This document shows positions 8,431 through 17,031 of a DNA stretch of 64,000 nt, one piece after another. The notes below the pieces were generated by a model that had not been told where the DNA came from, did not search any database, and saw nothing but the letters and a program-made list of their open reading frames with translations. The DNA comes from Endozoicomonas euniceicola (GTDB lineage Bacteria; Pseudomonadota; Gammaproteobacteria; Pseudomonadales; Endozoicomonadaceae). Made by a program: the position numbers and the translations under genes. Numbering within the stretch: the stretch's first letter is position 1; the number at the start of each line of letters is the position of its first letter. The DNA lies in NCBI RefSeq assembly GCF_025562755.1, contig NZ_CP103300.1:930001-994000 (forward strand). The letters run 5' to 3'.

Positions 8431-9267
8431 TTATTGAGAAGAAAGTAAATATTCTTTTAACTCACTATTTCTTGTTGTGGAACTATTTAACAACTCGCTT
8501 AGATCTTCGGGTGGTTCAAAGCCTAAGCCTTCCAGCTCACTAAAAAATGCTCTGGATGGACTGACACCCTTAAGCATCCTGTACATCACTTGATTAGGAT
8601 TTAGCTCTTTTACATTAATGTAAGGTAACACACTTCGAGCAACTTCATGATAGCCAAATCCAATTGCAGTCATAAAAATATATTCGTATTCTATTTTTTC
8701 TATATTGTAGTTATCCTGACTTTGCAAAAAATTTAGCTTAAGTAAAATATCCTCTTCTTTCTCAAAGCGCTTAAACATATGCCTGGAAGCGTATTTAGGC
8801 AGGTTATAGCCAGAATTGATCAACTCATACATAAACTCAACATCAGATCGACCAACAGCAATCTGGAGTAATGTGTTTACCTCTCTTATAGACAAACCTT
8901 CCAGACTAATTTCACCACTGGACACTTTCTCAAGCCATAGCGACCAACTTTTTAAGCGGCGTGCCTCCCTTAGTTGTTCAGCATATTTGTCCCGGTTGAA
9001 ACTTTGCTTTAAGTTCTGGTCGCCACCCTGCACAACTGCCGTTGTTATTTTTTCCGATGCATTGGTAGAAGCCTGAAACAACTTGCGTGGCTGTTCATCT
9101 TTCTCAGGCACTAAAACAACTTCCTGCTGTATTTTTTTTTCGTTCTTTAACGATGGCTGCTCAACAAAACAGCTTCTTACGTCCCATTGAAAGAGCAAGA
9201 AGGCAGAAACAGCGACAATCGTAACTATAGAAAAAGTTGCCCGATACACAGGTTTGATACGAGTCAT
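8431..9267 (-). CDS. Hypothetical protein with N-terminal membrane anchor, weakly ankyrin-like
   Basis: 278 residues from an ATG at 9267 that overlaps the stop of the upstream gene by one base (TAATG), so the two are translationally coupled. Residues about 9-26 are a single membrane segment (ATFSIVTIVAVSAFLLF); the rest should be outside the cytoplasm. The helical body contains stretches such as VNTLLQIAVGRSDVEFMYELINSGYN and TAIGFGYHEVARSVL that resemble degenerate ankyrin-type repeats, but I cannot confirm the fold. No known function. Between its 3' end and ubiT (8338-8415) a short minus frame (DKDELAEQMAKDCLG) looks like a leftover gene end, unidentified. Confidence 0.55.
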   Translation of the reverse strand: MTRIKPVYRATFSIVTIVAVSAFLLFQWDVRSCFVEQPSLKNEKKIQQEVVLVPEKDEQPRKLFQASTNASEKITTAVVQGGDQNLKQSFNRDKYAEQLREARRLKSWSLWLEKVSSGEISLEGLSIREVNTLLQIAVGRSDVEFMYELINSGYNLPKYASRHMFKRFEKEEDILLKLNFLQSQDNYNIEKIEYEYIFMTAIGFGYHEVARSVLPYINVKELNPNQVMYRMLKGVSPSRAFFSELEGLGFEPPEDLSELLNSSTTRNSELKEYLLSSQ

Positions 9268-9701
9268 TAGTTTAGAACCCCCTCTATGGAGCACACTTCG
9301 CCTTGGAAAGAAGGGTCTCTGGTTATTTCTACCAAACCGTTGAAAATCATTATCATTGGACGGTCATGTTCATCAAGCTGCAACAGATCACACGCATCCT
9401 GAATAGATATCGGATCTGGGTATTCAACCCTATCTCGAGGGAATGATTCATATGGATCACACTGACTGTAAAGACCATCGTGCGCATAAAAATCTGTCGC
9501 CCAATAATATAAGTCAGTATCCACAACGGATGAAAATATAAACGCAGTGGCCGAATGTGGATCAAACTCCAAGTAAGCCTGGCAATCTACAGCGAGCCTT
9601 GGCGCAAGATATCTGTCAATTAGTGACTCAGCAAAACCAGTCACGCTGAATAAAACCAGAAAAATAAAAGCTGCTTTATTATTGATACAATTTCTTTTCA
9701 T
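9267..9701 (-). CDS. Hypothetical secreted protein
   Basis: 144 residues with a signal peptide (AAFIFLVLFSVTGFA, cleavage near residue 24). The mature part has four cysteines, likely two disulfides in the periplasm or outside, and is rich in aspartate and aromatic residues. No family recognised. It is the first gene of a two-gene unit with the 8431 gene (one-base overlap). The sequence just upstream (9700-9745) is very AT-rich and probably holds the promoter. Confidence 0.5.
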   Translation of the reverse strand: MKRNCINNKAAFIFLVLFSVTGFAESLIDRYLAPRLAVDCQAYLEFDPHSATAFIFSSVVDTDLYYWATDFYAHDGLYSQCDPYESFPRDRVEYPDPISIQDACDLLQLDEHDRPMIMIFNGLVEITRDPSFQGEVCSIEGVLN

Positions 9702-10198
9702 TTTATTAATTAATTAGTTAATTAACTTCTTAATTTTTTAGAACATGTGGAGGTAGGTCTTGCACTCTATGCTCACCTCCACATAGGCGGCTTAAAAAAC
9801 CACCCAGACCACAATCAACAATCAACAATCAACAATCAACAACCAACAATCAACGGTATTACTGAGACAACTCATGCACTGCATGAACAAACATCGCTGC
9901 TTTTCCGGCTCTACAAATTGATGGACGCCATGTCTAAAATTAAACACATGTCCACTACCAGAACCAAACTTTACAGAATATTACTAACTTACTGTCGTAT
10001 GATTGAGGTAGAGATTACAATGCGGAAGGGTGTAATGCAACTCAGTCGGTAATCTCCTCAGGCACAGACACATAATTCTGCACCTCCCGCCATTCCCAGA
10101 ATTTATCTCACCAATTGCAGCACAGAATAACCCTCAGACTTTGCCTCACACCCCGCTCTTCCCAACCTACAGCAACTATACATAAAACCATCAACCGA
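9702..10198. other. Intergenic region with 7-bp tandem repeat
   Basis: About 500 bases between the start of the 9267 gene and the end of ubiV. It holds the AT-rich promoter segment at 9702-9745 and a short tandem repeat at 9813-9854. No gene with a ribosome site and coding character was found. Confidence 0.5.
9813..9854. repeat. Six tandem copies of a 7-bp unit (AATCAAC)
   Basis: AATCAAC is repeated six times without spacers (one copy has a single change, AACCAAC). A simple slippage-prone microsatellite in an intergenic region; no function is evident. Confidence 0.85.
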
Positions 10199-11092
10199 CT
10201 ACGGGCGACGATATATCTGATCCTTACCAGACCCACCTTCCCAGTAGCCATTACACTGTTCAGCAGACAGTTCAGAAACAAAAGCCTTGCCATTCCTGAT
10301 CGAACGGGTGAGTCCGTCTGCAATATCAAGCACATCATGGGAGTGCGCGGACAAACGCATGGAGTGCACACCCAGCTTTTCCATCGCCTGCCAGCGATCA
10401 AGTATATTCATGCAGTGTCCGGACATGGTTTGAATACCGTTCAAAGTAAACAGCTGTTCACCTTCCTGAGTGGCCAGTGGTACTCCCTGGGGCACCTTAC
10501 GACAGATAAAGTCACACTCATCCTTACCTTTGTCGTTAACCCTGGCGGTAAAACAGCGGGCTGAATAGGCCAGCGGCATATAGCCATAACTGAACACTTC
10601 CGTCTCAATCTTATCGTTAAGGCTCAGCTCCTCTGCCTGCTCCAGAATACTGCCCAGCTTTTGCTCTGATAATTCCAGAGGCAGCACCCAGCGCTTCAAA
10701 CCCAGTTTATACAGCTGTTTTAATGTATAGGCGTTATAGATATTCAATGAGGGGCCGGTACAGAACTCAAACCCATTAGACGACAGAAACTTAACGGCAG
10801 ACATGTCGTTTGCTTCAACCATAAATTCATGGTTGTCACAAATCTTTCGCACCTGGGACAATTCCGATTCGGATTCAAGCAGCGTCAAGGTTGATAAAAT
10901 CACCTTCTTACCCGCATCCGTGAGCAGACGGGCAATCGCCAGCCAGTCGCCATAATTCAGATCCCGCCGCTTGGAGCAGGTCACTTCCCCAAGGCAGACC
11001 CGGTCAATGTCTGACCGGGCTATCTTTTCATAAAAATCAAAAACATCCTGCCTGGGCCAGAAATACAGCACGGGTCCAAGAGTCGTTTGCAT
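10199..11092 (-). CDS. ubiV: Oxygen-independent ubiquinone hydroxylation protein UbiV (U32 family)
   Basis: Partner of UbiU in the anaerobic ring hydroxylations of ubiquinone synthesis; carries a 4Fe-4S cluster. 297 residues. The four cluster cysteines of the characterised E. coli protein are conserved even in number: C39 (GEVTCSKRRD), C180, C193 and C197 (the C-x12-C-x3-C motif, SARCFTARV...DECDFICRK). AGGAGG nine bases before the ATG at 11092 supports the start. It follows ubiU by 46 bp in the same direction. Confidence 0.93.
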   Translation of the reverse strand: MQTTLGPVLYFWPRQDVFDFYEKIARSDIDRVCLGEVTCSKRRDLNYGDWLAIARLLTDAGKKVILSTLTLLESESELSQVRKICDNHEFMVEANDMSAVKFLSSNGFEFCTGPSLNIYNAYTLKQLYKLGLKRWVLPLELSEQKLGSILEQAEELSLNDKIETEVFSYGYMPLAYSARCFTARVNDKGKDECDFICRKVPQGVPLATQEGEQLFTLNGIQTMSGHCMNILDRWQAMEKLGVHSMRLSAHSHDVLDIADGLTRSIRNGKAFVSELSAEQCNGYWEGGSGKDQIYRRP

Positions 11093-11138
11093 TCGGTCAT
11101 TCCTCCTGAATGATCAGGCTCCATTAAATATGTGTAAG

Positions 11139-12161
11139 TTATTGCCAGGGTCGGCTATAAGCACCCAGTGTCGTCTGACTACCTTCGGACAATTTGCTGA
11201 GCTCTGCCATCCAGCGTTCTTCTGGCTGAAAGTCACTCTTATTCGCTTTATAAGCATCCAGCGCTTCCCGCCAGACCCTGGTCACAGCAGCCACATAAGC
11301 CGGACTGCGTTGCCGACCTTCTATTTTTACAGCACTGATGCCCATGTCGGACAGTTGAGGAATCAGGTTCAGAGTATTCAGGCTGGTAGGTTCTTCCAGC
11401 GCATGCGTCGCCTTGTTATGAACGTTGCCATGAGCCATGTTCTGAGCCTTAAAGCGCCCCTTGCATAAAGTGGGATAGCCTGCCTGCTCATTGGCTGAAA
11501 AGCGATCAATAAGAACACCGTTCAGGCGAGTGTTCATACCGCCATTCGCCGTTTTTTCCCAGCGCACTGCTGAGGCGGGAGAACAGGCTCCTGCCGTATT
11601 AGGCGACTCACCTGTGACATAAGACGACAGAAGGCAACGACCTTCTGCCATGATGCACAGACTTCCAAAGGCAAAGACTTCCAACTCTACCGGGCTCTTT
11701 TTTACCAGTGCCTGCACCTGTTTTAATGATAAAACCCGTGGCAGAACAGCACGACAGATATTGAATTGTTGATGATACAATGCCAGAGCCGCCGCATTGG
11801 TCGCAGACCCCTGCACCGACAGATGCAGGGGTAATTCCGGATACTTCTCGCAGGCGTAAGCCATTACTCCCATATCCGCAGCGATCAAGGCACTCGCCTG
11901 CAAATCCGCGCAGGCATCCACAGCGTACTGCCAGCGTGACCACTGATCAGCCTGGGCGTAAGTGTTGATAGCAACAAACAGACGAACATTATTATTGCGG
12001 GCATAATCCAGTGCTTTTAGCGCACGCTGATCCGTAAAATTCAAACCGGCAAAATGTCGGGCATTGGTGTTATCCCGAAAGCCGATGTAAACCGCATCGG
12101 CACCATTATCAACGGCTGCTTTTAAAGATGGATAGTTACCTGCCGGACAAACCAGCTCCAT
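11139..12161 (-). CDS. ubiU: Oxygen-independent ubiquinone hydroxylation protein UbiU (peptidase U32 family)
   Basis: Forms a heterodimer with UbiV; despite the U32 name it acts in ubiquinone synthesis without oxygen. 340 residues. N-terminal MELVCPAGNYPSLKAAVDNGADAVYIG is the U32 signature. Cysteines 169, 176 and 193 fall exactly at the E. coli cluster positions and the fourth is at 233 (232 in E. coli). The U32 region AVKIEGRQRSPAYVAAVTRVWR is also present. First gene of ubiU-ubiV, with an FNR-type palindrome 56 bp upstream of its start. Confidence 0.94.
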   Translation of the reverse strand: MELVCPAGNYPSLKAAVDNGADAVYIGFRDNTNARHFAGLNFTDQRALKALDYARNNNVRLFVAINTYAQADQWSRWQYAVDACADLQASALIAADMGVMAYACEKYPELPLHLSVQGSATNAAALALYHQQFNICRAVLPRVLSLKQVQALVKKSPVELEVFAFGSLCIMAEGRCLLSSYVTGESPNTAGACSPASAVRWEKTANGGMNTRLNGVLIDRFSANEQAGYPTLCKGRFKAQNMAHGNVHNKATHALEEPTSLNTLNLIPQLSDMGISAVKIEGRQRSPAYVAAVTRVWREALDAYKANKSDFQPEERWMAELSKLSEGSQTTLGAYSRPWQ

Positions 12162-12190
12162 AATGCGCTCCCTCGTTCTAATCCGGTGAG

Positions 12191-12230
12191 ACTATCACAG
12201 GCATCCAATATAGGTATTGATCCCTATCAA
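12191..12230 (-). promoter_or_regulatory. FNR/Anr box and likely -10 element of the ubiUV promoter
   Basis: TTGATCCCTATCAA at 12217-12230 is a perfect match to TTGAT-N4-ATCAA. On the minus strand GATAGT at 12191-12196 fits a -10 (four of six), placed about 28 bases from the box centre, close to the class II spacing seen ahead of thiM. The box overlaps the last codons of thpR (stop at 12227). FNR control of ubiUV fits its anaerobic role. Confidence 0.75.
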
Positions 12231-12916
12231 GCAGACTGTACCAATGATTGTAACGGGAAGGTCTGAAGCGTGCGGTAGGTGGCTCCATCCGAACTGGTTT
12301 CACTCTGCATAAGTACCACTTCACAGATACTCATACGAAAGCTCGGCATGTGGAAGAAATGTCTTGGGGAAACATGGTGATGTTGTTTGAAGCGTGCCAG
12401 GGTGACATGAGGGCGAAAATTGCGCAGCTCTTGTCTTAAGCCACAGAATGCAGCAGCCTCTTCACAAATACGGGCCAGACTGTTGAGTTGCTGTCCGGAG
12501 TGCATACTCAGGGCCAACACTCTTGGTCGGTTCGTGTCAGGAAAAACCTCATAGCGCCCGGTCATAGCAGAAAAAGCGTGCTCTGAGGAAAAAGCAGATT
12601 CCAGATAAGCACTGTATTGCTTCAGTTGCTCATGGGTACACTCTCCCAGAAAGCGCAAGGTGATATGCTGTTGCTGAGGCGCAGCCCAGCGCATTTTATG
12701 CACCAGTGCATCTCCTGCACGATTCCGCGCTTTTTTATGCAGCATCGCTGCCAGCTCCAACGGCAGCTTTATCGCAACAAATGCACGCACTGTTGCCTTA
12801 GAAGCCGTTCCTCTGGGGTTCGCTTTATCGGAACTTGCTTTAGGGGAGCTTGCTTTATTGGAACTCTTTTTACTGGAAATAGAGTTTTGCTTTTCTCTGG
12901 TCATCGGATACTTCAT
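12227..12916 (-). CDS. thpR: RNA 2',3'-cyclic phosphodiesterase ThpR (LigT family)
   Basis: 2H-phosphoesterase acting on RNA 2',3'-cyclic phosphate ends. The two catalytic HxTx motifs are seen: QHITLRFLG and PHVTLARF, plus RAFVAIKLP at the start of the domain and MRWAAPQQQ before the first motif. 229 residues, longer than usual because of a ~43-residue low-complexity Lys/Ser-rich N-terminus (repeats of SSxKASS type). Some of that tail may not be translated if a later start is used, though no other ATG is evident before the domain. Upstream of ubiU in the same direction, but ubiU has its own promoter. Confidence 0.85.
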   Translation of the reverse strand: MKYPMTREKQNSISSKKSSNKASSPKASSDKANPRGTASKATVRAFVAIKLPLELAAMLHKKARNRAGDALVHKMRWAAPQQQHITLRFLGECTHEQLKQYSAYLESAFSSEHAFSAMTGRYEVFPDTNRPRVLALSMHSGQQLNSLARICEEAAAFCGLRQELRNFRPHVTLARFKQHHHVSPRHFFHMPSFRMSICEVVLMQSETSSDGATYRTLQTFPLQSLVQSA

Positions 12917-13371
12917 ATTTCGCCGCGTTGCAAAAAAACTCTGGATACAACCATAACTGTCAGCGACGGATTCTACTTTTCTGGCTCGTTACCCCTACCT
13001 ACAGGCTATTACACTCACTCAGCAGGGAAGATGATTATGCCTGCTTCTAGGCAGAAATACGACCCTGAATGCGTATTTTCGCCTAACAGACTCTAGCTTC
13101 CGGCATTTTTCACACCAAGCCACCAGGAACCTTTCAAGTCCCTGAGCCACACTCTGAAAGAGCTAACTTATGCCGACACAGCTGAGAAACCGGAACAACT
13201 TCTACCCTGGTAAGGGGCGCAGCATTCAATGTCTTACCGGGCTTTTGGCGGTTGGCTATTAGCTGCTCAGACAGCCAACCACCAAAAGCTAATAGCCAAC
13301 AGCGGTATATTCTAACCTTCCGTTCCCCTAAGTGAAGGTATCTCAAGAATGAGCTGCCCCGTCAGAACAAG
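12917..13371. other. Intergenic region with hairpin cluster
   Basis: About 455 bases between thpR and the first C2H2-RING gene. No convincing gene. The right half holds a dense set of inverted repeats (separate entry). Confidence 0.5.
13206..13299. repeat. Nested, mutually exclusive inverted repeats
   Basis: GCTTTTGGCGGTTGGCT at 13241-13257 pairs with 13273-13289 (16 of 17). Overlapping it, TTGGCTATTAGCT at 13252-13264 pairs with 13287-13299. A third pair (CCTGGTAAG near 13207 and CTTACCGGG near 13233) lies just left. The first two stems cannot form together, so alternative RNA folds are possible. Located downstream of the leftward C2H2-RING genes, where it could act as a terminator or be a mobile repeat. 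Confidence 0.6.
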
Positions 13372-14040
13372 CTATAACGCTGGTGTTCTTTCGAGCCACT
13401 CGCGCGTGAGCATTGTCCGACAATGCGGGCAAGGAAATCTTCTGCCGAAACTCGTTTGTACCGTGCGAAGACATTCAATATGGAGTTTAACCTCGCAGCA
13501 TGGAGTCTCTATAGTTTCTCCATCATTTAAACTATCAAAACAAATAGGACATTCATTACCAGAATCTCGCACCAGGTCACGCGGGTCAAGATCGGTAACT
13601 GTACCGGAAGCTTGAGAGACCGTTATCGCGACTGCCCGGGATGTCTCACTTCCAACTGTTGTGACAATGGCAGTGCCAAGGGGAGAGGCTAGCGTTGCTT
13701 CTCTATTTCTAATACCATGTAAGGATTCTGCATGTTGAGTACGTGTCATTGCTTGTGCACTATATATACCGGATGATATACCGGATGTAGGATGAAGAGA
13801 ATGCATGTGCCGATCCAGGTCTGCACGATCGCGAAAACTGATTTCGCACCTAACACATTGAAAAGGTCTGTCACCGGTATGGGTACGCATATGCTGAGTC
13901 AGGTCTGCACGATGGCGAAAACTGTTTCCGCACCTATCACATCGAAAACGCCTTTCACCCACATGTATACACATATGCCGAGCCAGGGAACGGGGTCTAT
14001 TAAAAAGCGATCCACACACATCACAAACATAAGAAGGCAT
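13372..14040 (-). CDS. C2H2 zinc-finger / RING-finger fusion protein 1
   Basis: Eukaryote-like protein with three classical C2H2 fingers (residues about 6-85), joined by Krueppel-type linkers such as HTGDRPFQC, then a Ser/Thr-rich linker (about 90-165), then a C-terminal RING-like domain. The latter runs CPIC-x13-CC-x4-H-x2-C-x13-CPHC, from about residue 165. Start chosen at ATG 14040 (MPSYVCDVCG) because AAAGG lies nine bases upstream and all paralogues share an MP start. Known RING domains recruit E2 ubiquitin enzymes, which bacteria lack, so a role inside a eukaryotic host is inferred. Third gene of a tandem family of three. Confidence 0.8.
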   Translation of the reverse strand: MPSYVCDVCGSLFNRPRSLARHMCIHVGERRFRCDRCGNSFRHRADLTQHMRTHTGDRPFQCVRCEISFRDRADLDRHMHSLHPTSGISSGIYSAQAMTRTQHAESLHGIRNREATLASPLGTAIVTTVGSETSRAVAITVSQASGTVTDLDPRDLVRDSGNECPICFDSLNDGETIETPCCEVKLHIECLRTVQTSFGRRFPCPHCRTMLTREWLERTPAL

Positions 14041-14328
14041 AAGCATCAACCTTTGCAAATTGTGAGTCCCACCATGTCAAACCCTTTCATAGCAGAACCC
14101 TCTTCTTTTTTGCTTAGGTAAAAGCCTTATATTATCTGTCTTTTCCGAGCTTGAAGCGCAAGGGATATGGATATGCAACAGTAAGATATTTTCTTCGCCA
14201 CTGAAGGGGTATAACGGCCAAACACTGCTAGCGAGAACCGACACTGATGGAAGTATAACGGCCATTGATTGAAGCTGCCACCTGGCAAGTGAAGGTATCT
14301 CAAGAATAAGCTGCCCCGTCAGAGCAAG

Positions 14329-14988
14329 CTATAACGCTGGCGTTCTTCCGAGCCACTCGCGCGTAAGCATTGTCCCGCAATTCGGGCAAGGAAATTCTCC
14401 GCCGAAACTCGTTTGTACCGTGCGAAGACATGCAGTGTGGAATATTTTGTTGCAGCATGGAGTAGTTATAGTTTCTCCATCATTTAAACTATCAAAACAA
14501 ATAGGACATTCATTATCAGGAGCTCGCACCAGGTCACCCGGGTCAAGAACGGTAACTGTACCGGAAGCTTGAGAGTACGTTATCGTAGCTGCCGGGGATG
14601 TAAAACTTTCAACTTTTGTGACAATGGCAGCGCCAACGGGAGAGTTTACCATTGATACGGTATTTTCAAAGGATTCTGTATGTTGAGTACTTGTCGTTGC
14701 CTGTGCACCGGATGTCAGTTCGTCGTCCCGATGTTTACGTCGCATGTGCCGCTTCATTGTTTTAGCCCGCCAAAAACCGAGTCCGCAGACAGCACAATGA
14801 AAACTAAAAGGTCTTGGACCATACTCATGGAAAAACGTATGCGAATACGGGTTATCAATATTTCTAAAACTGCGTCCGCAGGTGAAACATTTATGAAGAG
14901 GTCGACCGATATGGATACGCATATGGAAATCCAAGGCATTATGGCAGCTAAAAACGCTGCCGCACAATTCACACCTAAAATCAGGCAT
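14329..14988 (-). CDS. C2H2 zinc-finger / RING-finger fusion protein 2
   Basis: Paralogue of the 13372 gene with the same layout: three C2H2 units, Ser/Thr-rich linker, C-terminal RING-like domain (CPIC-x13-CC-x4-H-x2-C-x13-CPNC). The second finger is odd (CFTCGRSFRNIDNPYSHTFFH), with proline in the helix, so it may not bind DNA. The linker keeps the motifs SPVGAAIV and SQASGTVT shared with its neighbours. Start taken at ATG 14988 (MPDFRCELCG). The C-terminal 60 residues are nearly the same in all three copies, while the fingers differ strongly. Confidence 0.8.
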   Translation of the reverse strand: MPDFRCELCGSVFSCHNALDFHMRIHIGRPLHKCFTCGRSFRNIDNPYSHTFFHEYGPRPFSFHCAVCGLGFWRAKTMKRHMRRKHRDDELTSGAQATTSTQHTESFENTVSMVNSPVGAAIVTKVESFTSPAATITYSQASGTVTVLDPGDLVRAPDNECPICFDSLNDGETITTPCCNKIFHTACLRTVQTSFGGEFPCPNCGTMLTREWLGRTPAL

Positions 14989-15232
14989 AAGCATTAACCT
15001 TTGCAGATTATGAGTACCAACATGTCAAACCCTTTCATAGCAGAACCCTCTTCCTTTTGTTTAGGTAAAAGCCTTATATTATCTGTCTTTTCCGGGCTTG
15101 AAGCGCAAGGGATATGGATATACAACAGTAAGATATTTTCTTCGCCGCTGAAGGGGTATAACGGCCATTGATTGAAGCTGCCAACCTGGCAAGTGAAGGT
15201 ATATCAAGAATAAGCTGACCCGTCAGAGCAAG

Positions 15233-15904
15233 CTATAACGCTGGTGCTCTATCGAGCCACTCGCGCGTAAGCAGTGTCCGACAATGCGGGCAAGGAAATA
15301 TTCCGCCGAAATTCACTTGTATCGTGCGAAGACATGCAATATGGAATTTAACCTTGCAGCATGGAGTCTCTATAGTTTCTCCAACATTTAAACTATCAAA
15401 ACAAATAGAACATTCATTACCAGGATCTCGCACCAGGTCACGCGGGTCAAGATTGGTAACTGTACCGGAAGCTTGAGAGACCGTTATCGCGGCTGCCTGG
15501 GATGTAACACTTTCAACTGTTGCGACAATGGCAGTGCCAAGGGGAGAGGCTAACGTTTCTACGGTATTTCTAATACCATGTAAGGATTCTGCATGTTGAG
15601 TACGTGTCGTTACTTGTGCACCAGATGCAAGTTCGTCGTCCCGGTTATTATGAGCACGTCGCATGTGCCGATTCAGCCCATCAGCCCCCCAATAACGGCA
15701 TCTGCAGAGAGTACATTGAAAACGTCTTCTACCACCGATATGATGGATAAGCATATGAATATTCAGGTCTTCAAGCTCGCCAAAACCTTGTCCGCAGGCG
15801 TCACATCGATGAAAAGGGTGATCGGTGTGGATACGCATATGTCGAATCAAGGCACCAGAGGTGCTTAACCCGCAGCCGCACACTGCACACCTAAAAGCAG
15901 GCAT
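15233..15904 (-). CDS. C2H2 zinc-finger / RING-finger fusion protein 3
   Basis: First gene (in reading order) of the leftward trio. Three C2H2 units (CAVCGCGLSTSGALIRHMRIH, one with LNIHMLIHH, CTLCRCRYWGADGLNRHMRRAH), linker with SPLGTAIV and SQASGTVT, then a RING-like domain ending CPHCRTLLTREWL. Start taken at ATG 15904 (MPAFRCAVCG). The copies repeat every 0.90-0.96 kb, with homologous spacers that carry a common leader (about 15930-16030), indicating tandem duplication of gene plus promoter region. No signal peptide; export would need a dedicated secretion system, not seen here. Confidence 0.8.
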   Translation of the reverse strand: MPAFRCAVCGCGLSTSGALIRHMRIHTDHPFHRCDACGQGFGELEDLNIHMLIHHIGGRRRFQCTLCRCRYWGADGLNRHMRRAHNNRDDELASGAQVTTRTQHAESLHGIRNTVETLASPLGTAIVATVESVTSQAAAITVSQASGTVTNLDPRDLVRDPGNECSICFDSLNVGETIETPCCKVKFHIACLRTIQVNFGGIFPCPHCRTLLTREWLDRAPAL

Positions 15905-16209
15905 AAGCATCAACCTTCGCAGATTATGAGTACCAACATGTCAAACCCTTTCATAGCAGAACCTTCTTCCTTTTGTTTAGGTAAAAGCCTTATATTACCT
16001 GTCTTTTCCGGGCTTGCAGCGCAAGAGATATGCAACAGTAAGAAGGGGTAACGGCCAAACATTGCTATGATGTGCGCCATAATAGTAAGAATCGACCCGG
16101 ATAGAAGTATAGCGGCCATTGATTGAAGCTGCCAATTCTTCCTGTCATGCAACAATCGCAACATAACTTGTTATACTGACAACAACATAGATAGCCAGAG
16201 GCGTTTATT

Positions 16210-16776
16210 TTGTGGGTATCCACAACCAAACTTGCCAAGATTGAGGGCGTAACAACCCAGACAATAAGGCGAAAGATCGAAAGCGGTCATTACGAGAAAA
16301 TAATGCAAACGAGCGGGGGGCACTACCGCATATTCATCAACCAGCAGAGGAAGATATGCTATGCAAGGGTTAGCTCAGGGAAGCAAAAATCTTCCATTGC
16401 TACGCAAAGGCGACGCTTGCTCGAAAGGTATCCTGACGCAGAATTTATCAGTGACATTGCCAGTGCTTTCAACTTTAAACGAAAAGGACTGCAAACCATT
16501 CTGGAATCAGCGATGTGCGACCATCCAACCCACATTGTGGTTACCACAAAAGACAGGCTCGCACGATCAGGATTCGAACTTATCAAGTGGCTCGTTGAAT
16601 TATCAGGAGGACAAATCGAAGTTTTGGATGACTCGAATGGTTCCGGTGAAGCCTTTGATACCCATGAGCTTATCGGTTTCATTACCTCGTTCTGCAACAG
16701 CCACTACGGACAGCGTTCCGCTAAAAGGCGCAAAGATCGTAGCATCAAAAAGGATCAGAATTTACCCGGAGAATGA
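16210..16776 (+). CDS. tnpA: IS607-type serine recombinase TnpA (copy 1)
   Basis: Transposase of 188 residues: N-terminal MerR-like helix-turn-helix (TTKLAKIEGVTTQTIRRKIE, GHYRIF) then a resolvase domain with catalytic serine in YARVSSGKQK and the arginines of TKDRLARSG. The frame begins at TTG 16210; AGAGG nine bases upstream supports it and no in-frame ATG fits better. Its 3' end overlaps the start of tnpB in another frame. Differs from copy 2 by very few bases (for example Tyr/His in LLERYPDAEF). Confidence 0.9.
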   Translation: MWVSTTKLAKIEGVTTQTIRRKIESGHYEKIMQTSGGHYRIFINQQRKICYARVSSGKQKSSIATQRRRLLERYPDAEFISDIASAFNFKRKGLQTILESAMCDHPTHIVVTTKDRLARSGFELIKWLVELSGGQIEVLDDSNGSGEAFDTHELIGFITSFCNSHYGQRSAKRRKDRSIKKDQNLPGE

Positions 16777-17031
16777 ACCGGCCTACAGGGATGCACTTGC
16801 TCTTTACAGGCGTTCTTACAACCTGGCTGTAGAGCGGTTCCGCAATGACAAATACAAGGACGAAAATGGTAAATTTATTAATATGCGCCCGTCGATAAAG
16901 GCTCAGGTGGAGAAGGAGCAAAAAGACAATGGACGGGCTTATAACTCTATTATTTCAGATAATGGAACACTAGCGGCAGCGACAACATTCAAGTCTGTTT
17001 GCAGTAAAAACAAAAAACTCAAAGGGGCAAG

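Noticed and set aside
9813..9854. Possible CRISPR-like array
   Set aside because: The unit is 7 bp with no spacers; it is a microsatellite.
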